Shown here piece by piece: positions 5,941 through 6,070 of a stretch of 6,070 nt of DNA. This DNA is from Parabacteroides sp. GTDB taxonomy: Bacteria; Bacteroidota; Bacteroidia; Bacteroidales; Tannerellaceae. Location of the stretch: assembly GCA_019411205.1 (NCBI GenBank), contig DXRF01000136.1, positions 1,672 to 7,741 of the forward strand. The letters are read 5' to 3'. How positions within the stretch are numbered: the stretch's first letter is position 1; each line of letters opens with the position of its first letter. The notes beneath the pieces were generated by a model that saw only the letters and a program-made list of their open reading frames with translations, was not told the DNA's origin and did not search any database. Both the position numbers and the translations under genes were made by a program.

Positions 5941-6070
5941 TTATTTTTGATTTGTTTCTTCTTTTGTTTCAACTTTAGGAGTTGCTGCATTTGGCGTAGC
6001 GTCTGTTACTGTAGCTTCTGCCTTCGGAGCTTCTTTCTTTGTTGCTTCAGCCTTCGGTGCAGCCGGTTTC
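5941..6070 (-). CDS. rnfB: RnfB C-terminal tail (partial)
   Basis: The frame enters from the right edge and ends at TAA (5943-5941), giving 42 residues rich in Ala, Lys, Glu, Pro and Thr. No catalytic motif is present. The RnfB assignment rests on position, 11 bp upstream of rnfC in an rnfB-C-D-G-E-A order, and on the low-complexity tails that RnfB proteins often carry. RnfB is the ferredoxin-binding iron-sulfur subunit that feeds electrons into the complex. The visible tail has a ten-residue period: KPAAPKAEAT, then KKEAPKAEAT, then a degenerate VTDATPNAAT. It is probably a flexible cytoplasmic linker or end. The Fe-S domains lie outside the window. Confidence 0.85.
   Translation of the reverse strand, partial: KPAAPKAEATKKEAPKAEATVTDATPNAATPKVETKEETNQK

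Overview
This window is an ordinary stretch of chromosome from a gut-type Bacteroidales bacterium, most like Bacteroides or Parabacteroides. The evidence is the protein character, the gene order rnfB-C-D-G-E-A followed by galE (which I recall from Bacteroides genomes but did not search), the moderate G+C coding sequence with AT-rich gaps, and the lack of Shine-Dalgarno sequences at several starts. Every convincing complete gene lies on the minus strand, so transcription runs from the right edge to the left.

Right to left: the last 42 codons of rnfB (an Ala/Lys/Glu/Pro tail) enter at the right edge. Complete rnfC, rnfD, rnfG, rnfE and rnfA follow, separated by 11, 12, 2, -8 and 14 bp. Together they encode the Rnf complex, a membrane redox pump that passes electrons from reduced ferredoxin to NAD+ and stores the energy as an ion gradient. 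All expected cofactor residues are visible: two 4Fe-4S motifs in RnfC, covalent-FMN threonines in RnfD and RnfG, and paired membrane cysteines in RnfA and RnfE.

A 178-bp gap made almost entirely of short repeats separates rnfA from galE. It holds five GATTTAT heptamers facing five ATAAATC heptamers, giving a perfect 36-bp inverted repeat around three imperfect ~22-bp repeats. galE (UDP-hexose 4-epimerase) follows and ends at a strong, bidirectional intrinsic terminator.

The left ~520 bp has no confident gene. Positions 1-345 form a degenerate tandem repeat of about 118-134 bp. Read on the minus strand, each unit contains a signal-peptide-like open frame beginning MKKRSI. The left-most copy runs off the window and may be the true 5' end of an exported-protein gene, with the other copies as duplicated leaders.

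I see no new multi-gene system. The items most worth a second look are the two repeat regions, a second flavinylation-like motif in the RnfG tail, and the substrate-gate residue of GalE.
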